A program made the translations under genes and the position numbers. Source: Tubiluchus corallicola (taxonomy: Eukaryota > Priapulida > Priapulimorpha > Priapulimorphida > Tubiluchidae). Taken from it: a stretch of DNA of 64,000 nt. The stretch is taken from contig JAQGDQ010000020.1 of the NCBI GenBank assembly GCA_030141605.1, positions 558,001-622,000 of the forward strand, given 5' to 3'. Positions 33,078 to 47,284 of this stretch are shown here, piece after piece. The first letter of the stretch is position 1. Each line of letters begins with the position of its first letter. Under the pieces are notes generated by a model, which saw only the letters and a list, made by a program, of their open reading frames with translations, was not told the origin of the DNA and did no database searches.

Positions 33078-36000
33078 ATGGAGGAAGCTCGTTCTTTGCC
33101 TGCACTTCATGTGTCTGGAAACTATTATTCAGTGGGATATGCTATTGTAAGTTACCTTTTTATATTAAGGTTATAGACTGTGTGTAGTGTTTTGTCACTA
33201 ATAAGATGCTGTGTAGTACATATTTGAATGCAGCAACTTCGAATTGGTTTTTCATTTTTAAGTCCCCTAACTTCCCGAGTTTGCAAGTCTGGGCACCTTG
33301 TGTCAGCCGTTGTCTGTCAACAATCTGAGTTTAAGCCAGTCAGGCCTGAATCACTAGGAGGTAGCCTTGAGATTTTTTGTGTGGAAACACTTTGGGGCAA
33401 AATAATGATCAATGTCAAAGGTCACCGCGAGAGTATATCAAGAGTAGGGATAAACAGGTCGAAATCTCAATAGCTGCACAGCAATTGGATGTTGCAGGTC
33501 AGCTCAGTGCAAGGAATTAAAATAAATTGCCACCTACTGACAACTCAACATCGACAAAAAATATTTATGCCCTCCCCAGGGAAGAGAGAGGGCAGATCCA
33601 AGATTCGAGCAATTGCAACTATAGTGTTATAAAGGTAGGTTTTAGCTGCACGTGCAGACAGTAGATGAACGACGACAACGTTTGGGAAATGGTGGGCAAT
33701 GACTCTGGAGTCAAAGGCCGGATAATGTGGCCGAATATTAGGCCAGTAATTGCTTGACAAAATTTGAAAGTGAAAAGCATCTGACCTTGTTTGACCTGGC
33801 GAAGTCCTATCAAATGAAAATTTGTGAATCAAATTTGCCAAAATGAATGACTTGTATATTGTGTAAATGTCAAAGATTTTCAAGGTATCAAGCACAAGAG
33901 TCTGGGAAGGTGGACTTACTGCATCATTGATACTCTGGGTAGCTTTTTCTTTATTCATTCTGTGAAATTATTATTTTAATTGTAAAAACATGTTTTTCTT
34001 GCAGGGAAAGACTTTCAGGCAGCAAATTCAGGAATATTTTGAAACTAACACTGACATAAAAGATGCCATAATCCCATTCTGTAATACAGATGAGGGAAAA
34101 AAGGTATACACTTATTTTATTTTTAAATTTTATGAAATTAGATGTGTCACTAAATTAAGTCTAAATCAGATACAGGTTTGTATTTTTGTGCATAATATAC
34201 AATTTAGCTTTTATGATTCATTTGATAATGGGGCTACAGTACATTTTGTTAACATTATTATTAATAATGTAAAAGGCCTTAGTACATAAGTTAGTTGAAC
34301 TATTGTTGTCATTGATATTTTGTCGGGTACATATTATAGTTGTGACATAAGAATAAACCTATAGTCTAGTTTTTGCAGTAAAATTCAAATTAATTTTTAG
34401 TTTTAACACTTCAAATGTCCAAAATCAAAGTCGCTGGCAACCGAAGGACTTGGTTGTCGGGACCCTATAGCTGTATACATCAATATTAATTAATGTAAGC
34501 AAATAAAAGGATTTGCAGTCATTCAATTTTTTTAAAAGCATAATGCATGAGTAAATTCCTCCCAGATACATTGAACAGATTTTCAAGTTTCCATAACTTT
34601 ATACTTCACAGATTTATGAAGAATTTTTGGTCACCACGCAAGACTCATTTCCTCAGTATGTGACAGAATTGCAAGGGATAGCAGACGGAAGCAGTTGTTC
34701 ATTTGAAAAAGTAATTATTCAAATGTGCATGTGTAAAAAATGGCGTGCATAGAAATACATAAATGGCACATTTGCACTCTCCAACAAGAAATCATAAAAT
34801 ACATGCATGGTTTTGAATGTATAGCCTTGATGCTGTGGCATCATTAATAATGGCATATAGCAATAGAATTTATTTTTTTTATTGCTGGCTTGCTGCAGGG
34901 ACTACCATAAATGCTCTCTTGACCACTCTTAGAAGTCGCTTGCGTATTTTTACTTTTACTTTTACTTTTACTATAATGCTTTGTCTTTGTGTACTTTTAT
35001 GTTGGAACTAGTAATCGTTTGCTACAGAATTTTAAATGTAATAGCGATAATTTTAGGCATGTAATAATGTGCCAAGCTTAGCTTTTGCCGAAACATATCT
35101 TGTATTTCAGAAGGACATGCATTCAGATTTACTAGAAAATCACTCATTAATAACGCTGTCAGGTATTTCCCAGATTTCCATTTTTTAGTTGTTTATGAAT
35201 ACCATATCACAAGAACTGATTGCTATGGGCATACTGGATTCTGACAGATTTCGCAAAACCTGCAGTGAAGTTGACAGAGGATCGATCGGTTGTACAGATA
35301 TTTTTTTGAATAATCCTGAAGAGGTATTTTTTATGTACAATCTCTCTGTGTTGGTGTTCCTTCATCATTCTAGTGGTACTTTGCTTTTGATATATTTGAT
35401 CTTGTGCACACATTATGTAATGAAGAGTTACATATGTGGCATAACACACCACACACAGATTTTTCTGAAAAAATGACCATTATTGTAAAACTTGTTAAGC
35501 AGATTCTTATCTGTTAAACAGACAATTTTTACAAGACGTACGACCGTGGATATTTTCTGAGAAAATTTTATTGCTTGTTGTAAGGAGCAAAGTGCTCAGT
35601 AACAGCTAGGTTGGTTTAATGTCTGTGATTATTTTAAAAATGAATATTACCATAAAGAGTTGCTTTGCTAAGTTGCTCTTTCATCTGTACTGATCAATGT
35701 ATGTTTGGAAGAGGAATCCGGAAAACATTCATAAACAGTGTTAAGAAGCATTATACACCACTGCTATTTTTCTCCACAATACGAGTTTTTATGTACACTG
35801 GTATTCATCGTATTTCCTGGAATTGCAAAAATATTTATGCTATGCATTTGTATAATATTGCAAGATAAATGCTTAGAAAAAGCTAGTACACATTTGTGTC
35901 TAATATATTAGAGTAGCCTTAATATATCGTTGTATCGTTATAAACTAATTTTGTTTGTATATCATTTTCTAGTTTGCACTTGGACATAATGAGGACTATT

Positions 36001-38750
36001 TCTTGTGTCTGGAACACTCATATGGGATGATAACAGCTCATATAATCAGTGATGAGCCAATGGGCAAACATGGTGTCCTAGAAGAAGACTGGACTGCCAT
36101 TTCATTTTTTGGTTTCACACCTGGATACAGCATTGGCTTCAACAAACATGGAGTCATCTATACTCTAAATGATGTAATACCAAATGGATGTCGACGAGGA
36201 AAACTACGTAAGGATATAACAAAAAAGATAATTTTCTGGGTTTGCACACCCATTTGCACTTGGTTGTGAGATTCGTGTCTAAACAAACAGTTCAAAGCTC
36301 ATACGATCCCAGTGTTATTTACAATTAAAGGGCCATTGTTCATGATGGTTGTAGTCCCTAATTTTCAATAGCAATGTGGTTGCAAACAGAATTCTCATGT
36401 TATAATAAGGGAGTTTCATTTGAAACCTGGCACTGAAAAGTTAAGTCAAAGCTTTTATACAGTAGGTCGGCATCAGTTTCTTTCTATTTACTAGGGGAGC
36501 TCTACATGTATATTAGTACATTAATTTTATATTAAATGAGCTAGGAATAAGTTTTGCAAGGATGCTTTTTAATATATAATTACAATAATAAAATCTCCTT
36601 TGTGGAAAATGGAATATATTATTGTTAGATTGTAATGCGTTAAAAAATTGTATGGTTTTATTTTTTAGCTGTGCCGATAATGGTCAGGGCAATATTAGCA
36701 GCTCGTTCCAAGGCAGAAGTGGAAGATGTGTTACGAGATGAAGGTTGTGGGATAGCGTCTGGCATCAGGTAACAGGATTTTATTAAAACCATTAGCTTCC
36801 TACACTATTTTAGCCACTCAAGTTTGCCTGTTTGCTCTTTATGTATGGCCAAATGACTGACTTCAATGAAATTTTGCATGAATAATACTAGGGCCACTGG
36901 GACAGACATAGGGGGAGGGGGTCAATTTTCGCACACTTCAGTATTACTGTATTTCAAAGGAAAAATTCTTTCAATGGCATGGTAACTCAAATATTGTATT
37001 ATAGTAACACAATAATCAAGAGAAAGGTGTCATGCCGCTCTGCCTAAAATAAATTTAAAGATAAATTTAACGCAAAAAAGCCTCATTTTAAAATTTTCTG
37101 CAGACTGCCTGCAAAGAGAGAGATAAAGAGAAGTGAGGATGCAAGCAAACCGAGCAACATTGTAAAAGTGAGCTTTGCTCGCCAGTTTTTGTTTATTAAT
37201 AATCATAATACAATTCAGAGCTGCTCAACACTTTCATACTGAATAGCTTCAGTCTTGTTCCTTGTCATAGTCTTCATACATGTAATCTTTTCCTTATTTT
37301 AAGTTTGTGACATTTACTGCTCACTCACATACAATGTTGAAAAATTAATGTTACCAAACTGAATCAGGTATCTTTACAATATGCCAGCTTAATAAGAAAA
37401 CCTGCCAAACTTAAAACAGTATTGCAAGCGCTGTAGAATTTTGTTAAAATTGGCATGGTGTGATATAGTGTCTGACAGCATGCGATTTTTTTGCTTGTAG
37501 CGTAAATTTAATGCAACCTTCAGAAAAAATGATATCTAACTACGAAGTTGCATATCCGCAGTATGATGAAACAGCCTCAAGATTAGACGTCTGTGTGATG
37601 AAAGAAAAAGATCACTGCATGACAGTACCAACAAGATACCATGTCAACATGTATGCATTAAATATATTATTCATTCAACTGATTCGTTACAAATGATTAA
37701 AATCACGATTGGATAATAATGTGCAGCAACACAGAAAAATATTGATGTTGATGTACTAAAGGTGGTACATAGTACTTAAAGACTGAATGCAATCAGTGTT
37801 AACTTTCCAGATACCACAGAATAAATGCAGGCTGTGATGTACCAAGTCTTGTTGCATCATCAAAGCATAGAGAGGCAGTGATTCGGAAAGCGCCTCCAAT
37901 AAAAACAATTAGTGAGATTATGGAATTGTTAAGTGACTCTTCCGACGAAAAATTTCCGATTTTCCGTTCAGAAAGAGTTCATCCAATGAAAAGCATTACT
38001 TTATTTACAGGTAAGTTTGTAACCTGAAATGGCTCTTCGCATTCATTAATCTGCTAGTTTAACTCGGGGTTCAATTATGCAAGAGTGCGCTGTGCTAGTG
38101 TACATTTGTGACATTGTAGTAAACAGTCTTCTTTATTTACAAGTGGTTACCAGAGTGTTATTCTCAATGACCAGATTTCTCCATTCACCATGTCAATGAA
38201 GGTGTTAAATAATGACCAAAGTTGGTTTCCCAGACTCTCTGCTTTTACTTTATCAAGTGATATATTTATGACAATAATTTATTTGCATATAGCCATGTAT
38301 GCTAAAAATTCTAATTCATTAGTATCGTATCATGCCCATTCTGTTCAAGGCGGTCAGTTAAGTGCTAGTTATCTACGGTGCTGAAATCTTCTCTGAGACT
38401 GGGAATTACTGCTAGATTTAACACTAGAAAAACCGAACTGACCTCCTTTTCCTGATCAAGATACAGACTTAGTTGATGATTTTGGGAATTGCTGATTCAA
38501 CCCTTATTTAAATTAAAAGAACCAACTCGACGATGTTGCTATTCTCAAAAATACTTGATACATAATGTGTTTCTAATTTTTTATATTTTAAGTACTGGAA
38601 ACTCGAAATTTTGAAAACAGATCTGATAAAGATTTTTACTGTCTTTTTTCAGCTATCTTCGACTTGAACAAATACACATGCTCTTTATACCTGGACAGGT
38701 GTTCTACAAGCAGTGGACCATTAGCAGTGTTTAACTTGCCACGTAGTTAA
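33078..38750 (+). CDS. Tan-like Ntn hydrolase 2 (beta-alanyl-dopamine/carcinine hydrolase family)
   Basis: Nine exons: 33078-33146, 34005-34103, 34612-34710, 35189-35323, 35973-36207, 36669-36768, 37501-37650, 37811-38010, 38653-38750. The product is 394 aa. All intron positions and phases equal those of the copy at 3.2-14.9 kb, and exons 3 and 5 have identical lengths, so the two are duplicates of one gene. The self-cleavage Gly-Cys is in GSIGCTDIFLN (Cys at about residue 124). Also present are FALGHNEDY, FTPGYSIGFNKHGVIYTLN, MVRAILAAR and, at the C-terminus, AIFDLNKY. The open frame, splice sites and active-site Cys are intact. Divergence is substantial, so the duplication is old or the copies differ in specificity. 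The start ATG has A at -3. The 3' end converges on NSMCE3. Confidence 0.87.
33230..33960. other. Unclassified, less AT-rich block in intron 1 of Tan-like gene 2
   Basis: Composition differs from the neighbouring intron. A 137-codon minus-strand frame (33545-33958) with an ATG is present but matches no family I recognise. It could be a decayed insertion. I saw no terminal repeats. Confidence 0.3.
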
Positions 38751-38792
38751 CATCTGAAATAACACCTAACAAATACTTGTAGTATACAAAGG

Positions 38793-38798
38793 TTTATT
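38793..38798 (-). other. Candidate polyadenylation signal of NSMCE3
   Basis: AATAAA on the minus strand, about 270 bases beyond the NSMCE3 stop codon and only about 45 bases beyond the stop of the opposing Tan-like gene 2. Confidence 0.5.
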
Positions 38799-38850
38799 TG
38801 GAATACAGTCAATGGTTATAGAGTATCTGTACAAAAAAAACTATTCTCAA

Positions 38851-38856
38851 ATTAAA
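38851..38856 (+). other. Candidate polyadenylation signal of Tan-like gene 2
   Basis: ATTAAA on the plus strand, about 100 bases after the stop codon. If both this and the opposing signal are used, the two 3' UTRs overlap. Confidence 0.4.
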
Positions 38857-39070
38857 ACCCTCATCACTTACAGCTGTTTGTAATGCTTTGTAATCATTTA
38901 TGTTATTTCTGCTGAACTTTACACTATCATAAGCCTTCACACTATTACTAGCATAAACATTTTCTTGAAGTCACACCGAGTTGAGCAATTATGAACAATA
39001 ATGATTCAGACCACAATAGCAACTACCAAAATTACTAAAATTAGATCATCATATTATGCTTTTATGCCGT

Positions 39071-42000
39071 CTAATTTTCTCCTTCCTCTGATTGCAGTAC
39101 CCTTTGATATTGCGAAGTCCAGTTCTGTGGTACAAAACCCTCTCCATACATCTAAAAACAGAAAAATACAAGACAATGAGATTTGTGCTATAAATTCGCA
39201 AAAAACTTGCTTGTTCATGAATTAATGGAGTTACAATTTTATAACCTTCAACAAGAATAAGCTAACAAAAGAAATGAAAAATGCAACATTTCACTTGTAA
39301 TATCAAGAAAGGTTTATATGTTTGGTACAAAAACGATCTTCATTTATTGTACGTCTACTAAAGATATACGTAGTTAATATATTTTAGGTATTGTGTATAC
39401 AATATTTGCTAAGCATATTTAAGCTTATTATCAACAAACAATAATCATCAAATCTTCGTCAGAAAATAAGCTCCACATAAGTAATTACTACAGATACAAA
39501 GAAGCTTGCACAAGATAAGGGACACAGTAGTTTTAAAAACATTTAAAAACTGGAATTTGATACTCAAGTGCTCTAATCATTTTAATAACTGAATTAATAA
39601 AAAATGTAAGAAATCTAGTTGCCTACCTTGCAAACAAACTTTAAGCAATCTCTCATCTTCAGTTCGTGCTGTGCTCGTTCTCCCCAGCTAACTTCATTCT
39701 GTGGTGGATCAGTACCCTGTATTCTTTCGAAGTTTAGATACAACTCTCGTGTAAATTCCTGAGTCACTAATTTTCGAACATCGCCAAACACCGGGTGGTT
39801 CTTGCTAGATGTGCGTGCAAGACAAAAATGACATTTTTAGTATTTGGAACATTTAAGATGAAAACCAAAATTAATGCTATTAGAAGTTTTGTGTCATATA
39901 ATATATTTTGTAAATTTCTTTTGTACCCAAAAAGAACTTTTATTAGGAGTCTCGGTTTCACATTTGCTTGCTGCTTACTGTGGCTGCTTTAGTATTTAGG
40001 TGTATAAAAAGAGTTGCATTGACTTGTATACAAGTGATATGTACATATAGCATGCTGTCCGATGATAGTGTGCACCAAAGAAATGGTGCCAAATTACCGC
40101 TCTTAGAACATTCGCTTAGGCACAGCATTTACTGCAGTTTTTGAGGTAGAATTCTTGTCTATTCTATGTATAAATATCAGTCACTGCAGACTAATATTAA
40201 ATAAACTGTAGTAGAAACAATTAGCAAAACATGCTTACAATTCCACAGCTGCCATGTCTGGTCTAGTTCACATGTGATAGTTCTACAATTATTGCATGTT
40301 ACCATGGCAACAAAATTCATCATATTATACACAATTAGAAAGCCCGTGAAATTCTCTATCTAACCACATGAATTTTTAATCAGGTGTTTCCACCGAGAAA
40401 AAATAAAGTAGAACACAAAACCTAGTTGGTTGCTTTTAGTTGAGATGTTTTCATGGATATTCAAAACTTATGTAAGGTTATAGTTTAAATTACAATCACA
40501 GTTCACTGAATTTTCATGTTGGTATAACAGTGTAACCTGTTAAATGTGCACCAGCACGTTCATTTGCTGTTATTTACTAATAACAGATTGGTGCCCATTT
40601 GAGGCGATGTATACTAATACCAGACATGATGATATCTAGTAGCTACTTACTCAGATTCTTTTATTCCAAGTTTCTTCAGAAACTGCCACAAAATAGCTAA
40701 AAAACATAATGTACAATAAGCCAAAACAATTAGCACCTTGGGGAAATTGCCTGTCAAATACTCTTGTTTAATGCGACAAGCAGGAAAACCATTCAGGTTG
40801 GACAAATAAAATAAAGTTTGATGCACAGAAAAAACTATTAGTCTTTCAACCTGGTAAAATTGTTGTATTAGAGACTCACACCACCATGTAGCCTTTTCCT
40901 ACGAGTTGTAAATTGCGCTCCAAAAGCTCCTTTAAAAGGTGCTGACAAAATTTTTGTATAGATAATGGACAAAAGCAGTCATTTTAGATGGCACATTTGA
41001 CAGCTTGTTTTGCCTGTCAACCCCAGATGGACATGGTGTACAAAAATTGTCCTAGCAGTGCTTGTAAGGGGTCTTAGAGGCAAATTTATAGTCCTTTGGA
41101 AAAATGAGAATCCAGGCTACAAGATGCGAATCTCTTTTACAAATGCCTGTACTAGGATAAGAGGCTAAGAGTTAGTATGAGGAAATGTTTTTTCTGAACA
41201 ACCCTGTATTAGGTTCATTAAAAAATAATATGATGCTTACATTCTGCTACAGGACTCTCCTGCATAAACAGAAATGAGAGGACTGTCATTAGGAGCCCAT
41301 GTCGTGCATATTCCTCCTCCTTCAGCTTTAGATGCCTCTGATTTTCAAAACCATTCACAAGAATGTAACATGCCTTTTTGCTCTCCAATTCTACCAGCTT
41401 TATACCAAATGCCTAAACAAACAGTTCCAAATATAAAATATCAGTAACATAGTGATGTACATAATATCAACTACATATACAACTAACTTACAAGCTTTTT
41501 GTTGATTGTATTTTGAGCACTTTTATGAAACTATTGGGACAAAATGTGAAAACTATGTGAAACTGCCAAGACACTGTGACAAAGCCATGGTATTACAGTA
41601 TGCGCCGGAAAGGTTCACTTTGGGACAAAAGTGTTTTAACGCAATTAACCAACAGATGTAGTATTACTAATATAGAAGTGTGAATGAATCCTCATGAATG
41701 ATTTAGCATGAATCATCAGCTTAGTATGCACTGCAAAGGTTTTTAATGAATTTCAGAAATGAAGTAATGCCTAAATTCCTGTGCAGTAATTTAAAAATAT
41801 TAATTTATAGTGAATTAATAAAAAAGAAATTAAAAAAGTTTCCTTTTTTCATTCTCGTAAAATAGTGCTTGGCATGCTTGAGCTGCAGTTGGTGGTGCTC
41901 GTGTTTCCCCGCAAGTAGCTTCCTGGTCATGGTGATTTAGCAAGGTGACCTATATAGCTGAATCAATTTCAGCCAGCTCTCAAACTCTTTGTTGCTCATA

Positions 42001-43453
42001 CCAGGTGGTGCAGTTAAGCCTATCTCTTGCAGTGTAAGAATTTCATTGTCAGTTTTATTTGAATGAATGAATCTAGCTTGAGTGAACCAGTTCTGAATAG
42101 TGTGTTCAGTTACATTACTCCAGGACAAAGCCAATAAGTGCAGGGTGTTGAAAAGGATGGAAGCTGTGTCGTCGGAATCGTTTCCTTCTAACGAGGTTAC
42201 TTGCTGTGGATGCATTGGTCAAAGCAAAACTGCTAGGCTAACATATTAGCATATGATAAACATTCCTTACAAATAAAACGGTACTTAACGTGATTGTTTC
42301 TATGGATATTAGAGCACAAAAGCTAATTAAGATGACATAAAACTCATGTGCTTATTGGTCACACAAAAGTGTCTTGTTGAAGCACGTAAAGCAGACATAT
42401 TGAGTCAATTATACAGAGTTATTAGAGTCTATCATCAGCAGTTTTTATATAAATTTAAATAGGACCGGCGGTACCAGGTGTTTTTGGGTCACTTAAGTGA
42501 CTGATGCTATTAACTGTGAGTCCAATAAATAGCATGTACTGTATTGAACGAGCTATATTTTTTGCAGTAAGAACAAAACGTGGAAAAGAGAATAGCAAGC
42601 TTGATGTTGGATTAGTACCTAATGTTAAGATAATGAAAAACTTTCACTGAGTATCCAACATCTGTGAAATTCATAGTGACATACTGTGAATGTCAATGTC
42701 ATTTAATTTTGCACTTCAAGCACAAATTACTTATTAGAATTGTGCAAAATTCAATCCCGAGCATAATTTTCTCCACTTGTAGGCACCATGCTTCTTGAGA
42801 TGCAAAACAATACTTTTTCTATAAATGGTAATTCAAGTTTTGCCAATTTAGCTGCATAGTTAATACACTATATGTTAACTTCACAATTACTGTGGTCACG
42901 TAATATAACAGGCTCGTTGTCATTTGTGTCATTTTAATTCAACATTGGTCAAAGTCACGTCGCTGAACTTATATGATTGAAAAAATTCAATATCATTCAG
43001 TGCAAATTGATGCATACTTACTGATTCTAAATTCCTTTTTGCCAACTTGATAAGCTTGGGAAATGCTTTACTGTGTTCTTTCAAAACGTGTTTGTTGATA
43101 TCTAAAAAGGAAACATATATATATATACGTGTTTGTGTGAGTGTGTGTGTGTGCGTACGTGCGTATGTCAAACGAACGATACTTTTAACGTACTTTAGCA
43201 TTTGTTAAATGGGGCAAGAGTTACACAATTTAGTATTCCGTACTTTGCAGTCAGTACTTCCTATGGGTACTACATGTATTTCAAACATTTACTGTAATGG
43301 TTTGTTACCTGCTCGTTTTATGGGATAATTTTTCTGGCTGGCAACTAAAAGGTACTGTACTATTTCGTTTACTTTACGCTGTGCTTCATCGCCACTGAGT
43401 TTCTGCAGTGCTTTATTAACTGCTGAAGGTTGATTACCAGAAGAGGCAGCACC
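39071..43453 (-). CDS. NSMCE3: NSMCE3 / NSE3, MAGE-domain subunit of the SMC5/6 complex
   Basis: Minus-strand exons in coding order: 43453-43309, 43101-43022, 41412-41241, 40696-40651, 39804-39627, 39151-39071. Exon lengths fit the phases exactly. Together they encode a complete MAGE homology domain: RKVNEIVQYLLVASQKNYPI, KRADINKHVLKEHSKAFPKL, FGIKLVELESKKACYILVN, GLLMTVLSFLFM, LWQFLKKLGI, HPVFGDVRKLVTQEF, TDPPQNEVSWGERA and a final NWTSQYQRVL near the stop. NSE3 partners NSE1 (RING) and NSE4 (kleisin) in the SMC5/6 complex, which acts in DNA repair and chromosome maintenance in the nucleus. Invertebrates normally have one MAGE gene, of this type. The N-terminus is incomplete here: the first listed exon starts in phase 0 at GAASSGNQPS, and a candidate start exon lies at 48617-48637. 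Confidence 0.9.
41620..42540 (-). mobile_element. Pogo/Tigger-like element, copy 2, with transposase remnant
   Basis: Inserted in the NSMCE3 intron between exons 43101-43022 and 41412-41241. A 92-codon frame (42215-41937, minus) contains LHLLALSWSNVTEHTIQNWF and TQARF, matching the end of Tigger/jerky-type DDE transposases (..AW..VT..TI.NCF.KAGF). The rest of the transposase is absent. Flanks align with the element at 12093-12880, including a GACTCA-rich end and TTTGCAGTGCATA. The retained frame may be chance survival or a recently active copy. Confidence 0.65.
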
Positions 43454-46400
43454 CTGAAATAAATATACATGTTGTAAAAATCTATATTACCTAGGACTTT
43501 AAAAATATATATTGTGTTTTTGTATCACTTTTGACAAACTCATTTCACACACTATGGTTGTTATTTATTTACACAGTTAGACAGTTATTTACATTGTTCT
43601 GATAAGATTATGAAAACAGTACTACTTCTATCTTGAACATAAATTCAAATGATAATAACAATGTCATATTTTTTATGGTAAGTTCAACACTGCTTCTTTG
43701 TGACATTTGATGAGCTTGTGGTCACACCATCCAGTTATTTGCTCATTTTACTAAATGCAAAAAATGTAAAGCAAAATAGAAGAAACTTGATCCCATCCTG
43801 ATTCCTGAATATATTGAAACAAGTCTGACTGAAATTTACCAAACTGTGGGTGGAAGCTAACTGTCACCTTTAAAAAGTAGAATGAAAGCCAAACAATGTG
43901 GAAAATATACAAAAAGTTTATATGACAATATAATAACTTAATAACTTCCATAGGAACTGCCCTTTATGAAATTAGGAGCAAATAATGCTTAGCTTATAAA
44001 TCATGAATCATGTGCGAAATAAATTTAAAATAATAAATAACATTTAGGGGGTTTACAAGAAATGCTTAAATGACACACCATTTTGTTTACTGAAAGTCAA
44101 ACTGTGAACGTAACGAACAACTATTTAAATACTGAAATATTACTACTGTGTCCAGTCCAGCCACACATTTCTATGTACAGTTTCTAGTTTAGTTTTTATA
44201 ATGTTACAATACAAACTCAAAGCATTAGCTCAAATCACACGCAAGCCAAGTGACATTCTGAAGTGACCAAAATAAACATGGAACATGAGAGAATTCTCAT
44301 GATAGGTGAATTGTGCACTGTAAAAAAAACGAGTACAAATGTACAAGTCGAATTTTTGGGAGATGTCGCTAAAAAGTCGTCTACAATACGAATATGTAAC
44401 GAATTAATCCTCCATTACACGCTGGACTGAATGAACATTCTTACTGTGATACTTCACACCAGAGAATGTTCGCATCTTGACATTACTTCACAAAATTAAC
44501 AAATGTAATTTATTGAAAGGTTGCTTTGAAAGGAGGACTGCATGCATAATTAATAAGGTCAGACTTGTAAACATGGGAGCAAAAACGATATTTAAATTGA
44601 TACCGACTGTTGAAAATCTAGCGTAAATACGCATAAACGGAATCGATATTTGTAAATTGAGATATATTTCTATTCAAAAGATGTTACTGAATAAAACTGT
44701 GATGTTTCAGGTATGGATTTTTAGTTTTAAGTGAGAAATCAGCAACTGAAATGTTACGACGGATCCTGCCGCAATATCCTAGGGTTAAAGGCATTACAAA
44801 CAATTATGCGCGATGAAAGGCCAGGCTGCAGTATCATGGATTGCACTGAGGGCCCTCAACATGAATATATATATATATATATATACACAACTGGTAGGTA
44901 TAATATACTCGGCCCAGGCACTCGCACGAATCTTACAAACTAACACAGCACGCTATTGATTTATTACTCGGCCATTGTTGACATCATTTACTCTGGAAGA
45001 TCTTAATATTTAACGGTCGACTTGTACACAGGTAATATATAAAATGATAAAATTTTTGGTCTTAAAATGTACATCGACTTGTACACACATATATACGGTA
45101 ATTACCACATTAGCAATAACCAAAAACATCTTATGGCAAATGAAATTAATGCCAATTCCATTTTGCAAAAAGGCACTTTATAAACCACCCAAAATGGCTT
45201 GGAAGAAGCCTACCACGTATTATGGCTAATGCCTTATAGCAGTCAAACCACAGTAGGCAGAAGATGGTAAATGGATTATCTGTACGACAGGGACCATTGG
45301 TTAGCATAAGTTCACTCTTCAGAAGCAGCTTTTTCTCCACACGGCTTATGTCTTGCGGATTATGTCAAGCTCTGTGTGACACCGGCATTACAACACCGGT
45401 TCCAATACCAATACTATTAGAAGGCACGTGACATTTGGGCAAGGGATATTTGAGCATGAGACATTTTATCTAAATACATCAGCAGTTTATTAAAATGTGA
45501 CAGCATTTTCAAAAGTATTTTGTGTATTGCAAAAAAGCAAATAACAGAAATGTGCATCACACAATCTATTCATAACTATAATTCATCAAAATACAGTGTC
45601 ATTACAACTAGTATAATAATAATAATGATAAAGTGATTGTGTTTTAGATTTTAGAAGAAGCCAATGAATAGTACGTGTTTAGTTGCTTACACTGACAAAC
45701 CTCTTTATACCACCTATTTTGAAACAAAATAGTTTGTGTTATAGTGAGTTTGGCATTATAACAACGTGCATTAATACATGCATGTCTAAGACATTTTGTT
45801 TTACTGAAAATTTGGGCACTAAGCAAGGTTGGTATTACAAAGGAGGGGGGCATTATAACTAGGTATGACAGAAATAGTCGCCAACTGGAAAAGAACCACA
45901 CCATTAATGAGCCAAATAATGTATATCATTAATAATAAGACTAACAATAACTGTAACAAGTTGCTGTACCTGATGTGAAGTACATAATAATATTAACAGC
46001 AGTGTTTTGTGCAGGCTATAGTGAGGTTTGAAGTTGTTTCCAGTTTTAATTACATGACTGTTCTCACAAAAATAATTATTCTCTCCTTACAAAAAATTTA
46101 CAATTAAAGATGCTTTAAGTTTATAAGGTAATCAAGGGAAGATTCCCGCAGTATTGGCCTACTAGGCAGTAAAACTGTATACTACAGCACACATAAATAA
46201 AGTACTCTTGCATTAAAGTCACTTTGCACCTGACACGGTAGTCAGCAGTCTCTCGTACTCCCAAATTTCTCGTACCTGAATAGCCACACTCAATGGCCCG
46301 TCCCAGATAGGCCACTTTACTTGTTTAATGCTAAACATTGCTGACTGCTGTAAACTGCCATGTTTGATTTGACGAAATCAATCTTTACTCGTGGTGTAAA

Positions 46401-47284
46401 TGTGGCCATGATGGTACACCAGAGGACTTAGCTAATGTAGGTTATGGTAAATTCTAATGGCAATGTTAGCGTTACCAGTTCATCCGAAATTTCAGGACAG
46501 TCTGTAGTTCTAGTCCTCCGTTTTTCGATAATCTTCGCTTGCTTTCCTGCTTTTCTAGACATGCTGGTTATCTCGCAGCCACACAATACACATTTACATA
46601 ATAATTTTGTTCATTATCTTATTCTGGCCGCCGCCCCAATAACAGCAGTATGACACATCTTTTAACGATCTGCAGAGTATTCGTTTTTTCTCTCCGCCTG
46701 TGTCACCCGCTTTCCTGCAACTGGGATTATTAGGTTTATTTTACTATTATCTACTTAAATTTAGAAAAATATAACAAGCAAATTTGCAGGAAAACTGCCT
46801 ACATAGTATAAGGTTAATTTACACTACCGCTGTAGAAAAATCTTCAGATACGGTGGTAGCAGCTATTCACTTGAAAATTATGACATAGCTGGTCTACTTC
46901 ATGACTTTTTGTAAGTGTACCGTGGCTTTCCATAAGAACGCTCAGCTTAAAGTTATTCAAATTTCTGTAGCATACATAACATTCGTGCAAAAATATTACA
47001 AAATTAGCTATTTAATTTTTTGTTAAAGCTTAAAGTGTTATACTTTTGACTAAAATTGAGAGTGTTTTGCTTTTCTTCATCTAATGAACGACGTCCTTGG
47101 AGGGCAAATGGGCATCCAAAATGTAAGTGCCCAAGCATGAAAATAATGATTGCAACTTCAAAGTGATTTTACTAATTACAGAAGGCGTTTATCATATTCT
47201 TATTACTAAATCTTTTAACAATTATCCCGAATATTGAAATAAGTCCAACTTCTCAGAATTTCAGAAAGCTTAGCCTTTCTTTCA
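43454..47284. other. Presumed first intron or 5' flank of NSMCE3
   Basis: AT-rich with a TA-dinucleotide run near 44866-44885. No exon with family resemblance was found. If the proposed start exon at 48.6 kb is wrong, the true NSMCE3 start lies somewhere here. Confidence 0.35.

Noticed and set aside
33545-33958. 137-codon minus-strand frame in intron 1 of Tan-like gene 2
   Set aside because: No recognisable motif, and an overlapping second minus frame is open too. Not strong enough to call a gene.
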